Shown here one piece after another: positions 17,237 through 24,775 of a DNA stretch of 29,333 nt. The notes beneath the pieces were generated by a model. The model made no database searches. It was not told the origin of the DNA and was given only the letters and a program-made list of their open reading frames with translations. Within the stretch, counting starts at the first letter, position 1; each line of letters begins with the position of its first letter. Source of the DNA: DAOVQB01 sp023128935 (GTDB lineage Bacteria > Eisenbacteria > RBG-16-71-46 > CAIMUX01 > WJJG01); NCBI GenBank assembly GCA_030628905.1, contig DAOVQB010000033.1, positions 1 through 29,333 on the forward strand. Reading direction: 5' to 3'. A program made the position numbers and the translations under genes.

Positions 17237-17256
17237 CTATTGGCACTTGACAATAG
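17237..17256 (+). promoter_or_regulatory. Operator-like palindrome (candidate PdxR site)
   Basis: CTATTG (17237-17242) and CAATAG (17251-17256) form a perfect inverted repeat with an 8-base spacer, overlapping the -35 box of the pdxR promoter. A further ACAATAGG half site follows at 17270-17277, over the -10 box. Paired sites of this kind near their own promoter are typical for MocR/PdxR regulators (inference for this case). Confidence 0.5.
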
Positions 17257-17274
17257 ACACAATTGGACTACAAT
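17247..17274 (+). promoter_or_regulatory. Sigma-70 type promoter of pdxR-pdxS-pdxT
   Basis: TTGACA at 17247-17252 (perfect -35) and TACAAT at 17269-17274 (one mismatch) are separated by 16 bases. Transcription would begin near 17281, about 54 bases before the pdxR start. Confidence 0.68.
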
Positions 17275-17334
17275 AGGCAGGTTCCATAGGCCATCCATGG
17301 GGCATCCCATTGTGCCAAGTGGGCGAGGAGTGGT

Positions 17335-18915
17335 GTGAAGATCCATCTCGACAAGAGTTCGTCGCTGTCCCTCTATCGGCAGGTAGCTGGGGGAGTTCGA
17401 CAGCTGATCCGCTCCGGGGAACTACGCGAAGGGGCCCAGCTGCCAGCCACCCGCCGGCTGGCGACGGTGCTCGGCATCCACCGCAATACGGTGATTGCCG
17501 CTTACCGGTGCTTGGAGGAATGGGGTTTGACGAAATCCTCCGTAGGTTCTGGGACCTTTGTGACCGTGTCGGCGGCCGAAGCCGGGGACTTCGCGACGGG
17601 AGCGGGGCCCCGCTTCCCTGCGAGCGACTCGCCTCGCAAGGCCGGTCACGCCGAGCATGACCAGGCGCGGCTATTTTCCTGGAGGCCGCTCCTGAAACCC
17701 GCCAGGGGGCTGCATCCGGATCCTATGGAGGCCTGCCGGATCGATCGCTTCTCGGTGCCCGAGTCCCCGATTCTACTGAATGGGGCGGTTCCGGATCACC
17801 GGCAGTTTCCAATGGACGAGTTCGCAACCTGCATGAGGGAGTTGTTGGCGGATGCGGGGCCGAGCCTGCTCCAATACGGCCCGATCGAGGGCTACGAGCC
17901 GCTGCGGTCGTGGATTGTCGAATGGCTGCGTTCCTCGGGTGTGGAGGGATTGGACACGGGCCGCGTCTTCGTCGTGAGCGGCTCGCAGCAGGGCATCGAT
18001 CTGCTCTCCAGGCTCCTTCTCTCGCCTGGGGACTGCGTCGCCCTTGAGCAGCCCGGCTACACCGGGGCCTTCATGGTCCTGCGCCAGGCCGGTGCCCGGA
18101 TGATGACAGTGCCAGTTGACAAAGAGGGTCTCAGGCTGGATGTGCTGGAAGAGCTGCTGGAGGCTGAGCCGATCAAGTTCCTCTACACGATGCCCTGCTA
18201 CCAGAACCCGACGGGGATCAGCCTCAGTGCAAGGCGAAGGCTCGAGCTGCTACAATTGGCGCGTCGGCATTCCCTGGCGATTGTGGAAGATCACTACAGC
18301 TCCCCGCTGCGTTACTGGGGCGAGCCGCTCAGACCGCTACTGGCGGATGAACCAACGGGGTGTGTGAGTCACTTGGGGACTTTCTCGAAGATCCTCTTCC
18401 CTGGCCTCAGACTGGGGTGGATGGTTGTGCCCGATGAGCTTTGCCAGCCCATGCGCAAGTTGCGATGGGCGACCGACCTCTCATCGGGTACGCTTAGCCA
18501 GCGTGTCCTGGAGCGCTTCTGCCGCGGCGATCATCTGGAGCGCCATCTCAAGAAGCTCAGGCAGATCAATGCCCGGCGGCTCAGCAGCATGCTTCAGGCA
18601 CTGGAGCGGGAATTCCCGGCCGGGGCTCATTGGACGCGACCCTCGGGTGGAATGACGCTGTGGGCAGAGCTTCCAGAGCGGATCGACTGCCAGGATCTTC
18701 TCCGCGACGCGGCTGCACGGGGCGTCCTGTTCACGCCCGGGGTGGCGTTCTATCCGAACGGAGGCGGGCACAATGCGATGCGACTGTCCTTCAACCGTGA
18801 GAGTGAGGATAGGATCCGTCGCGGTATCCATTTGCTCGGGGAGTTGATCAAGGAACGGCTACAGATGCGCGGAAAGGACCGGAGCGGCGCAGGTGATGCT
18901 GCGTCATTTCTCTAA
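17335..18915 (+). CDS. pdxR: MocR/PdxR-type regulator (GntR winged helix fused to aminotransferase-like domain)
   Basis: A 526-residue transcription factor whose GTG start (17335) follows GAGGAG. Residues 1-75 are a GntR winged helix: YRQVAGGVRQLIRSGELREG, LPATRRLATVLGIHRNTVIA, then GSGTFV. After a linker, residues from about 110 form a fold-type I PLP domain, with SGSQQGIDLLSRLL, PCYQNPTGISLS and the PLP Schiff-base Lys352 in LGTFSKILFPGLRLGW. In MocR proteins this domain senses pyridoxal phosphate. Because pdxS starts 19 bases after its stop, in the same direction, PdxR is the confident assignment. The usual arrangement is divergent; here regulator and biosynthesis genes form one operon, so it probably controls its own transcription through the upstream palindrome (inference). 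A short hydrophilic tail follows the domain. Confidence 0.92.
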   Translation: MKIHLDKSSSLSLYRQVAGGVRQLIRSGELREGAQLPATRRLATVLGIHRNTVIAAYRCLEEWGLTKSSVGSGTFVTVSAAEAGDFATGAGPRFPASDSPRKAGHAEHDQARLFSWRPLLKPARGLHPDPMEACRIDRFSVPESPILLNGAVPDHRQFPMDEFATCMRELLADAGPSLLQYGPIEGYEPLRSWIVEWLRSSGVEGLDTGRVFVVSGSQQGIDLLSRLLLSPGDCVALEQPGYTGAFMVLRQAGARMMTVPVDKEGLRLDVLEELLEAEPIKFLYTMPCYQNPTGISLSARRRLELLQLARRHSLAIVEDHYSSPLRYWGEPLRPLLADEPTGCVSHLGTFSKILFPGLRLGWMVVPDELCQPMRKLRWATDLSSGTLSQRVLERFCRGDHLERHLKKLRQINARRLSSMLQALEREFPAGAHWTRPSGGMTLWAELPERIDCQDLLRDAAARGVLFTPGVAFYPNGGGHNAMRLSFNRESEDRIRRGIHLLGELIKERLQMRGKDRSGAGDAASFL

Positions 18916-18933
18916 ACTGGGGAGGATGGATTG

Positions 18934-19815
18934 ATGGAAATCGGATCGCTGCGAATCAAGACAGGTCTGGCCGAGATGCTCAAGGGCGGGGTGATCATGG
19001 ATGTCACCAATGCTGAGCAAGCCAAGATCGCCGAGGACGCTGGGGCGGTTGCGGTCATGGCACTGGAACGCGTCCCAGCCGACATCCGCAGGGACGGTGG
19101 CGTAGCACGTATGGCCGACCCCACTAAGATCAAGCAGATCATGAAGACTGTCTCGATTCCCGTCATGGCCAAGGTCCGCATCGGCCACTTCGCGGAGGCG
19201 CAGATCCTGGAAGCATTGGGCGTGGATTTCATTGATGAGAGCGAGGTCCTGACACCGGCCGACGAGCGCTTTCACGTTGACAAGTTTGCCTTCAAGGTTC
19301 CCTTCGTGTGCGGGTGCAGGAATCTGGGTGAAGCGCTAAGGCGGATCGGCGAGGGCGCCGCGATGATCCGGACCAAGGGCGAGGCCGGCTCGGGGGATAT
19401 CGTGGAAGCCGTGCGCCACATGCGGGCGGTGACCGACGGGATCCGTGAGCTGACGTTACTGCGGCCTGAGCAGCTGATGGCGAGGGCCAAGGATCTGGGC
19501 GCCCCGTACGAAATCCTTCGCTGGGTGGCCGAGCACGGCCGCCTGCCGGTGCCGAACTTCTCTGCCGGCGGAATCGCCACGCCCGCGGATGCATCGCTCG
19601 TCATGCAGCTAGGTGCCGAAAGCGTGTTCGTTGGCAGCGGAATTTTCAAATCCTCCGACCCGCCCAAGCTCGCTGATGCCATCGTCAAGGCAGTGACCTA
19701 TTACCAGGATGCGGACAAACTGGCGCGGCTCTCTGAGGGTCTCGGTGATGCAATGCCCGGCCTCGATGTCTCCAAGATGGATGAGAGCGAGCTGCTGCAG
19801 ACACGAGGGTGGTAG
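18934..19815 (+). CDS. pdxS: Pyridoxal 5'-phosphate synthase subunit PdxS
   Basis: The synthase subunit of the DXP-independent vitamin B6 pathway. It joins ribose 5-phosphate, glyceraldehyde 3-phosphate and ammonia to make PLP, in a 12-mer that docks PdxT. ATG 18934 lies eight bases after GGAGG; the product is 293 residues, normal for the family. Near-invariant blocks are seen: LAEMLKGGVIMDVTNAEQAK, VMALERVPADIRRDGGVARM, the first catalytic Lys80 in MAKVRIGHFAEAQ, the second Lys148 in IRTKGEAGSGDIVEAVRHMR, and PNFSAGGIATPADASLVMQL with VFVGSGIFKS at the phosphate site. It stands between pdxR and pdxT in one operon. Confidence 0.98.
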   Translation: MEIGSLRIKTGLAEMLKGGVIMDVTNAEQAKIAEDAGAVAVMALERVPADIRRDGGVARMADPTKIKQIMKTVSIPVMAKVRIGHFAEAQILEALGVDFIDESEVLTPADERFHVDKFAFKVPFVCGCRNLGEALRRIGEGAAMIRTKGEAGSGDIVEAVRHMRAVTDGIRELTLLRPEQLMARAKDLGAPYEILRWVAEHGRLPVPNFSAGGIATPADASLVMQLGAESVFVGSGIFKSSDPPKLADAIVKAVTYYQDADKLARLSEGLGDAMPGLDVSKMDESELLQTRGW

Positions 19816-19818
19816 GCG

Positions 19819-20568
19819 ATGCGCGAACCTGTGACAATTGGCGTGCTGGCGCTTCAGGGGGACTTTGCTGCCCACATGCACGTGCTCGAAAGCCTCGGCT
19901 GTCGCGTGCGGGAGGTTAGGCGTTCTGAGGAGGCCAAAGCGGTCGACGGACTGCTTCTGCCTGGCGGGGAGACTACAACCCTGATCAAGCTACTGCACGA
20001 GGCGGGCCTTTGGGATGTAGTGCGCTGCGCCCCCGGCCGGGGCCAGCCGGTCTTTGGCACGTGCGCTGGTCTGGTTCTGCTGTCCGAGCGGGTGACGGAT
20101 CCCTCCCAGGAATCAATGGGGCTGCTGCCGGTCTCAGTGCGCCGCAATGCATACGGACGGCAGGTGGATTCCTTCGCGGTTCCTGGCTCGGTTCGCGTTC
20201 CGGACGATCTGGCGTCGGATGTGATTGCTATGCTTCCCCACGGCGAATCCCGGACCGCTCCGCCCATACTCGCGACGGAATTCGTCTTCATCCGCGCGCC
20301 CCTGATTACAGAGACGCGAGAGTCGCTCGATGTGCTCGCGCGATACGATGGCGCGCCCGTCCTAGTGCGCAGCGGGTGGGTCCTCGGGGGCAGCTTCCAC
20401 CCCGAACTCGCAGCGGACAGCGTGGTCGAAAGCCTCTTCATCGCGCTGGTGAAGAAGGCCTGCGCACAACGGTCCGGTGGCAATGGCGGGGACCCTGCGG
20501 ATACGCCGAGGATCGGCGAGGTGAGCGTGACGAAGATGAGGGCGCGTGGGATGCGCGTAATCCCCTAA
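19819..20568 (+). CDS. pdxT: Pyridoxal 5'-phosphate synthase glutaminase subunit PdxT
   Basis: A class I glutamine amidotransferase that supplies ammonia to PdxS. It starts three bases after the pdxS stop. Motifs are IGVLALQGDFAAHMHVLESL, LLLPGGETTTLIKLL, the nucleophile Cys82 in FGTCAGLVLLSE, and the His194/Glu196 pair in GSFHPELAADS. At 249 residues it is longer than the usual 190-200, owing to an insertion around GESRTAPPIL and a tail of roughly 40 residues after FIALVKKAC that is rich in Gly, Asp and Arg. The tail is absent from model enzymes and may be disordered. Active-site residues are intact. Confidence 0.96.
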   Translation: MREPVTIGVLALQGDFAAHMHVLESLGCRVREVRRSEEAKAVDGLLLPGGETTTLIKLLHEAGLWDVVRCAPGRGQPVFGTCAGLVLLSERVTDPSQESMGLLPVSVRRNAYGRQVDSFAVPGSVRVPDDLASDVIAMLPHGESRTAPPILATEFVFIRAPLITETRESLDVLARYDGAPVLVRSGWVLGGSFHPELAADSVVESLFIALVKKACAQRSGGNGGDPADTPRIGEVSVTKMRARGMRVIP

Positions 20569-20678
20569 TGGCTGGTGAGCTATGCTATCCCTAAGTGCTC
20601 CAATCCATGTGCCTTGCCGGGCGGGCGCATCGGCGCCCTCGGTGCGTTACCGCATTTGTGGACCGCGGCCCTAAGCCC

Positions 20679-21632
20679 ATGAGAATCCCTCCCGCAGAGC
20701 TAAGGGCCCGCGCTTCCCGCCTTCTAGATCGCCTGGCTGCCTGCGACCTCTGTCCTCGCCGCTGTGGGGTGAATCGCTTGGCTGGGGAGACCGGTGCATG
20801 CGGCGTGGGCCGCAAGATCGCTCTGGCCGCTTCCGTTCCCCATTTTGGCGAGGAACCGCCCATCTCCGGTGACCGGGGTGCGGGCACGCTCTTCCTGGGT
20901 GGCTGCAACCTGCGGTGCGTCTATTGCCAGAATCATCAGATCAGCCGGCTTGAGCTGCCCGTGGCCCGGCTTGGAGCGGAGGAACTCAGCACGGAGATCC
21001 TGCGCCTTCAGGAGCGCGGATGTCACAATATCGAATTCGTGACCCCCTCGCACGTCGTGCCTCAAATACTGGAAGCCCTCGCCCTTGCCGTGGAGAGAGG
21101 ACTGGATCTTCCGGTCATCTACAACACGGGTGGATATGATTCCCGGGACGTCCTGGCGGCGCTCGACGGCGTCGTGGATCTCTATCTGCCGGACTTCAAG
21201 TATGCCGATGCCAAGGCTGCTGCGGAGCTCTCTGGCGCGCCCGACTACTGGGAAGTGACCTGCCAGGCCATTCGAGAGATGGTGAGGCAGTGCGGTGCGC
21301 TGGAACTGGATGAACATGGCATCGCACGCCGAGGGGTCATCGTCCGTCACCTGGTGCTGCCGTGTGACTTGGCGGGATCGGGGCGCGTGCTGGTATTCCT
21401 CGCAGGCCTGGATCCGCGCCCGGCCATCTCCCTGATGGCACAGTTCTATCCCCCTCCCGGGAGCCATCACCCTGCGCTTCAGCGGCCGCTTCTGCCAGAC
21501 GAGTACGAGCGGGTGCGCCAGATGCTCACGCAGCTGGGACTGGATAAGGGGTGGGTCCAGGAGCTGGTGGCCAAATCGAACTACCGGCCGGATTTCTCCC
21601 AGCCCGATCCGTTCCGGGTGCCACATGGGTGA
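20679..21632 (+). CDS. Radical SAM protein of the PflX type (pyruvate formate-lyase-activase-like)
   Basis: A 317-residue product from ATG 20679; the frame extends to GTG 20595, but the extension is Arg-rich and not like the family. The N-terminus has CDLCPRRCGVNRLAGETGAC (residues 22-41), a Cys set diagnostic of the PflX group (COG1313), probably binding an extra cluster. The radical SAM [4Fe-4S] motif is GGCNLRCVYCQNHQIS with Cys76, Cys80 and Cys83. Further conserved blocks are FVTPSHVVPQIL, VIYNTGGYD, VDLYLPDFKYAD, VIVRHLVLPCDLAGS and SLMAQFYPP. These enzymes probably activate glycyl-radical partners, but the true substrate of PflX is unknown and no partner gene is present here. Confidence 0.88.
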   Translation: MRIPPAELRARASRLLDRLAACDLCPRRCGVNRLAGETGACGVGRKIALAASVPHFGEEPPISGDRGAGTLFLGGCNLRCVYCQNHQISRLELPVARLGAEELSTEILRLQERGCHNIEFVTPSHVVPQILEALALAVERGLDLPVIYNTGGYDSRDVLAALDGVVDLYLPDFKYADAKAAAELSGAPDYWEVTCQAIREMVRQCGALELDEHGIARRGVIVRHLVLPCDLAGSGRVLVFLAGLDPRPAISLMAQFYPPPGSHHPALQRPLLPDEYERVRQMLTQLGLDKGWVQELVAKSNYRPDFSQPDPFRVPHG

Positions 21633-21808
21633 GGGGTCTGAGAGGCCCACGGATCAGAGAGCCTGATGTGCTGGTTGCAGCCATCGGCGCGCTTGTCTCA
21701 AGCCCATCTCACCGCATGCCGAAATTAGTAGCGGAAGGTGATCTGCCCTGCCCCCATTTTGCGGAGGGTAGAACATATGGCCACATACTGATCCTGGAGG
21801 GCCTGGTC

Positions 21809-22588
21809 GTGAAGCGCCACCTACTAGTTCTCATTGGCGAGTCGGAGCGGAGCCGGTTCTTGAGGGATCTCATCACCCCGCGCCGGAGAATCCGCCATGT
21901 GGCACGCGAACAGGAGTGCTTGGATCTGGCCTATTCCGGGACCGGGGATGTCATGCTCCTGGATATTGAGGATGCTTCCTTCTCCGATTCGGAATTCATC
22001 AGCCGCATCCGATTCGTCTCGCGCAACGCCTTTCCGATCCTCGGCGTTGCTTCGCTCCACCTCAAGGAGCCTGAGAAATGGCTACGGGCCGGGCTCTCGG
22101 AGATCCTCTATCGAGAGATGCTGACCCCGTTCCTTCTAGATCGGGCCCTGCGACACTGGGTGAAGCACCATCGGCTGCAGATGCGTCTCTTCGATGCCAA
22201 CCGCCGCGCCCTCGGCTGGTGGAAGCATCTGGTGTCGGCGCTAGATGAAGTGCGCACGAGGATGGAGAAGAATGTCGATTCCCTCGACGCCTATCTGACG
22301 CTGTTGGGGGCAGGCGAAGGGGAGATCCCGAGCCTGCGGCGCCAGACGCTGAGCAATGCTTGTAAACAGGTGGCTGAAATCAGCCACCTGGCCCAAGAAT
22401 TGGATGTGGCTGCCCGCACGATTCAGCTCGAGGGTATGGAGAAAACCAAAAGGCAACCCAGCAAACCGGGCAGTGGACTCTTCACAGCCAGTGCCCTTAT
22501 CGAGTCCGCTCTGGCGGACGAACGCAACTGTTTGATCGATCCACCGACTTCATACGATCCAGAAGAACACAAGCGCTACGGGACATAG
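21809..22588 (+). CDS. Response-regulator-receiver-like protein with helical C-terminus
   Basis: GTG 21809 is chosen because GGAGG lies eight bases upstream and the strand KRHLLVLIGESERSRFLRDL starts a receiver-like fold at once; the frame reaches back to 21551 only by overlapping the PflX gene. The 259-residue product shows the receiver pattern: LLVLIGESE, then DVMLLDIED with Asp52 at the phosphorylation position, then FPILGVASLHLKEPEKWLRAGLSEILYREML. The acidic pair after the first strand is partly degenerate, and the KP loop Lys is replaced (YREM). The rest is a long charged helix (LVSALDEVRTRMEKNVDSLD) and a second helical block, then a polar tail, with no DNA-binding motif or enzyme domain seen. 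Possibly a degenerate or partner-binding receiver; function unknown. Confidence 0.6.
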   Translation: MKRHLLVLIGESERSRFLRDLITPRRRIRHVAREQECLDLAYSGTGDVMLLDIEDASFSDSEFISRIRFVSRNAFPILGVASLHLKEPEKWLRAGLSEILYREMLTPFLLDRALRHWVKHHRLQMRLFDANRRALGWWKHLVSALDEVRTRMEKNVDSLDAYLTLLGAGEGEIPSLRRQTLSNACKQVAEISHLAQELDVAARTIQLEGMEKTKRQPSKPGSGLFTASALIESALADERNCLIDPPTSYDPEEHKRYGT

Positions 22589-22657
22589 CAACCCCCGCGC
22601 GGCCCGCTCTGCTTGGACCGCACATGGTGGGGCTATCCGAGGAAGCCTCGGGTTGGG

Positions 22658-24775
22658 TCAACGTAGGAGGAGGAGACGCTTGGATTGGGCTTGAGGCGTC
22701 AGCAGACCAGCTCCCCGCAAGCGCACGAAATAGACCCCCGCACCCGCGCGATCACCACGGGCGGATTGACCATCCCACAAGAAGAGCCCGCACTCGGGAG
22801 AGGGCCCCGGCGTAATTTCCAGCAGGCGCACAAGCCTTCCAGTCGCATCATAGATGCCTAACTCAAGGCAATCCGGTGAAGTAGTCGGATCGACTGCAGC
22901 CGATGGGGAGAGCCTGACTGGGATGGCGGTCAGCAGATGCATCGGATTCGGCCGCGGTGCCCCGAGGGTCACATCCAGGCCCATCGGCTCCCCGAAGTGA
23001 TCGGACCCATCGACAGATGCGGATCCCGGCCCGGCCACAAAGAGCACCGGTCCCAGTACCCAATCCAGCGGGTCGATCTGTAGCGATTCGGGTACCGCGG
23101 GAACCGTGACCAGAAACTGCTGATCGGGCAGGCTGTCCCAGAGCACCGTCCAGAACTCCTCGCCCCCCTCCAATACAAAGCGGGCATCCAGCGGCATCTT
23201 GAAGTAATCTGGTCCGGTGGTCTCCTGGTTGATGTCGATGAGCACTGTGCAGGGGCCGGTGATTGAGTAGGCCAGGATGTCCCAGACCACGCGGTATCGC
23301 GGCTGGCCTTCACCATAGACCCAAGGCTCAAAGAACCAGTCCAGCGGTTGCCCATACACTTCCTCAAGAACTGCCTGCAGATCCTCGGTCACTGCGCTGT
23401 CGTATGCGTGACGACTGCCGTAGATGCGCAACGCCTCGAAGAAGGCCTCATCTCCCATGACACCCCGCAGCATGTGCAACACCCAGGCTCCCTTGCGGTA
23501 GACCGTGGAATTGAAGATGAAGTTCGGATCGTAAACCGATCCCGGGAAATGGTCCGATGCCTTCTTCATCATGACACTGCGAAGGCTGTCGGGCCCGCCC
23601 AAGTGCTCGGCCCACAGCGCCTCGCAGTAGACGGCAAAACCTTCATTGAGCCAGATGTCGCGCCAGGTGCCACAGGTCACCCAGTCGCCCCACCACTGAT
23701 GCGCCAGCTCGTGGACGACAACCCAATCGGACGCCTCAGGGAGCTGCAAGAAATAGGCACCCATACTTGTGACCGTCTGGTGCTCCATGGCACCGCTCCA
23801 CGGGTACTCGGCCATACCGTACTTTTCATCGATGAATGGGTATTCCCCAAAGGTCTGCGCGAAGAAGGTGATGGCCTGTGGTGTGAAAGCCCAATCCTGC
23901 ATCGCCCGCTCGAGGTCTTCCGGGTAGGCGTAGTAGGTGAGTGGCATCTCGGTTCCGGTCAAGCCCACATAGGTATCCTCGAAGGTCGCGAAATTCGTTG
24001 CTACCAAGCTGACCAGATAGGGGGTGATCGGATAGCGTTCCCGCCAGTGGTAGAGGGTTCGGTTGCCTTCCAACGTGAGCGTTTCCACCAAGATTCCATT
24101 GGAGACCGCGATCAAGGTGTCCGGGACAATGAAGGAGAGATCGGCCGTGAACTTGTCGTCCGGCCGGTCCTTGCATGGCCACCAGGTGTGCGAGGCCAGC
24201 GGCTCGCAGTTGGTATAGGCAATCGGTACCCCGTTGTGATAGCGGAAGTCGAAGCCCCAGATGAAGCCCAGTTCTGGCTGGCCGTTGTATGCGATCTCGG
24301 CGCGGATCGTGTCACCGGGTGAGGGGCAGGCGGGTAGATGGAGCGCCAGTTGCTCGTTCCCGCGCGTGAACGGCACCGGGAGGCCGCCGATGGTTGCTGC
24401 GGTGATTTCCAGGTTCTCCAGAAAATCGAACCTCAGCGACGTGACCTCCGCCTCTGTGATCAGGACCGTCCAAGCCACGCGCCCGTCAATGGCCTCCTCT
24501 GCGATGAGCGGTTCCACCAGCAGATCGACGTGGAGCGCGTCGTAACCCGTGGAATCGGGATCCCAATTGTCCCTTGGAGCCCAGGCACCCCACCCATGCT
24601 CCCTGGCCCACTGTGCCTTGAAGAACGGGGGTTCTAGGCGCGCGTGCGCCAGCCCGTCCCAATCCCCTTGCGGTGCATCCCCATGCTGCCTAGATGCGTG
24701 CGCCGCAACCTCTGGGACAGTGAATGCACAAGCCCACAAGGTTGGAATCAACAAGGCGACCTGCAGGCGGCTCAT
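22658..24775 (-). CDS. Secreted M1-family metallo-aminopeptidase with C-terminal Ig-like sorting tail
   Basis: ATG 24775 overlaps the ispH stop by four bases (ATGA) and opens a signal peptide (MSRLQVALLIPTLWACAFTV); 705 residues follow. The M1 N-terminal beta domain (YDALHVDLLVEPLIAEEAID) leads to the catalytic domain with the exopeptidase motif SGAMEHQTVTS (a GxMEN variant) and zinc motif HELAHQWWGDW (His355, Glu356, His359) with Glu378 in WLNEGFAVYCEAL. A Tyr-containing segment (STVYRKGAWVLHML) is the usual transition-state site. The C-terminus (ELGIYDATGRLVRLLEITPG to FLWDGQS to GVYFVRLRG to KRLLLLR) is an FlgD/T9SS-type tail, as in the C25-like protein. It probably degrades peptides at the cell surface. 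Confidence 0.94.
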   Translation of the reverse strand: MSRLQVALLIPTLWACAFTVPEVAAHASRQHGDAPQGDWDGLAHARLEPPFFKAQWAREHGWGAWAPRDNWDPDSTGYDALHVDLLVEPLIAEEAIDGRVAWTVLITEAEVTSLRFDFLENLEITAATIGGLPVPFTRGNEQLALHLPACPSPGDTIRAEIAYNGQPELGFIWGFDFRYHNGVPIAYTNCEPLASHTWWPCKDRPDDKFTADLSFIVPDTLIAVSNGILVETLTLEGNRTLYHWRERYPITPYLVSLVATNFATFEDTYVGLTGTEMPLTYYAYPEDLERAMQDWAFTPQAITFFAQTFGEYPFIDEKYGMAEYPWSGAMEHQTVTSMGAYFLQLPEASDWVVVHELAHQWWGDWVTCGTWRDIWLNEGFAVYCEALWAEHLGGPDSLRSVMMKKASDHFPGSVYDPNFIFNSTVYRKGAWVLHMLRGVMGDEAFFEALRIYGSRHAYDSAVTEDLQAVLEEVYGQPLDWFFEPWVYGEGQPRYRVVWDILAYSITGPCTVLIDINQETTGPDYFKMPLDARFVLEGGEEFWTVLWDSLPDQQFLVTVPAVPESLQIDPLDWVLGPVLFVAGPGSASVDGSDHFGEPMGLDVTLGAPRPNPMHLLTAIPVRLSPSAAVDPTTSPDCLELGIYDATGRLVRLLEITPGPSPECGLFLWDGQSARGDRAGAGVYFVRLRGAGLLTPQAQSKRLLLLR

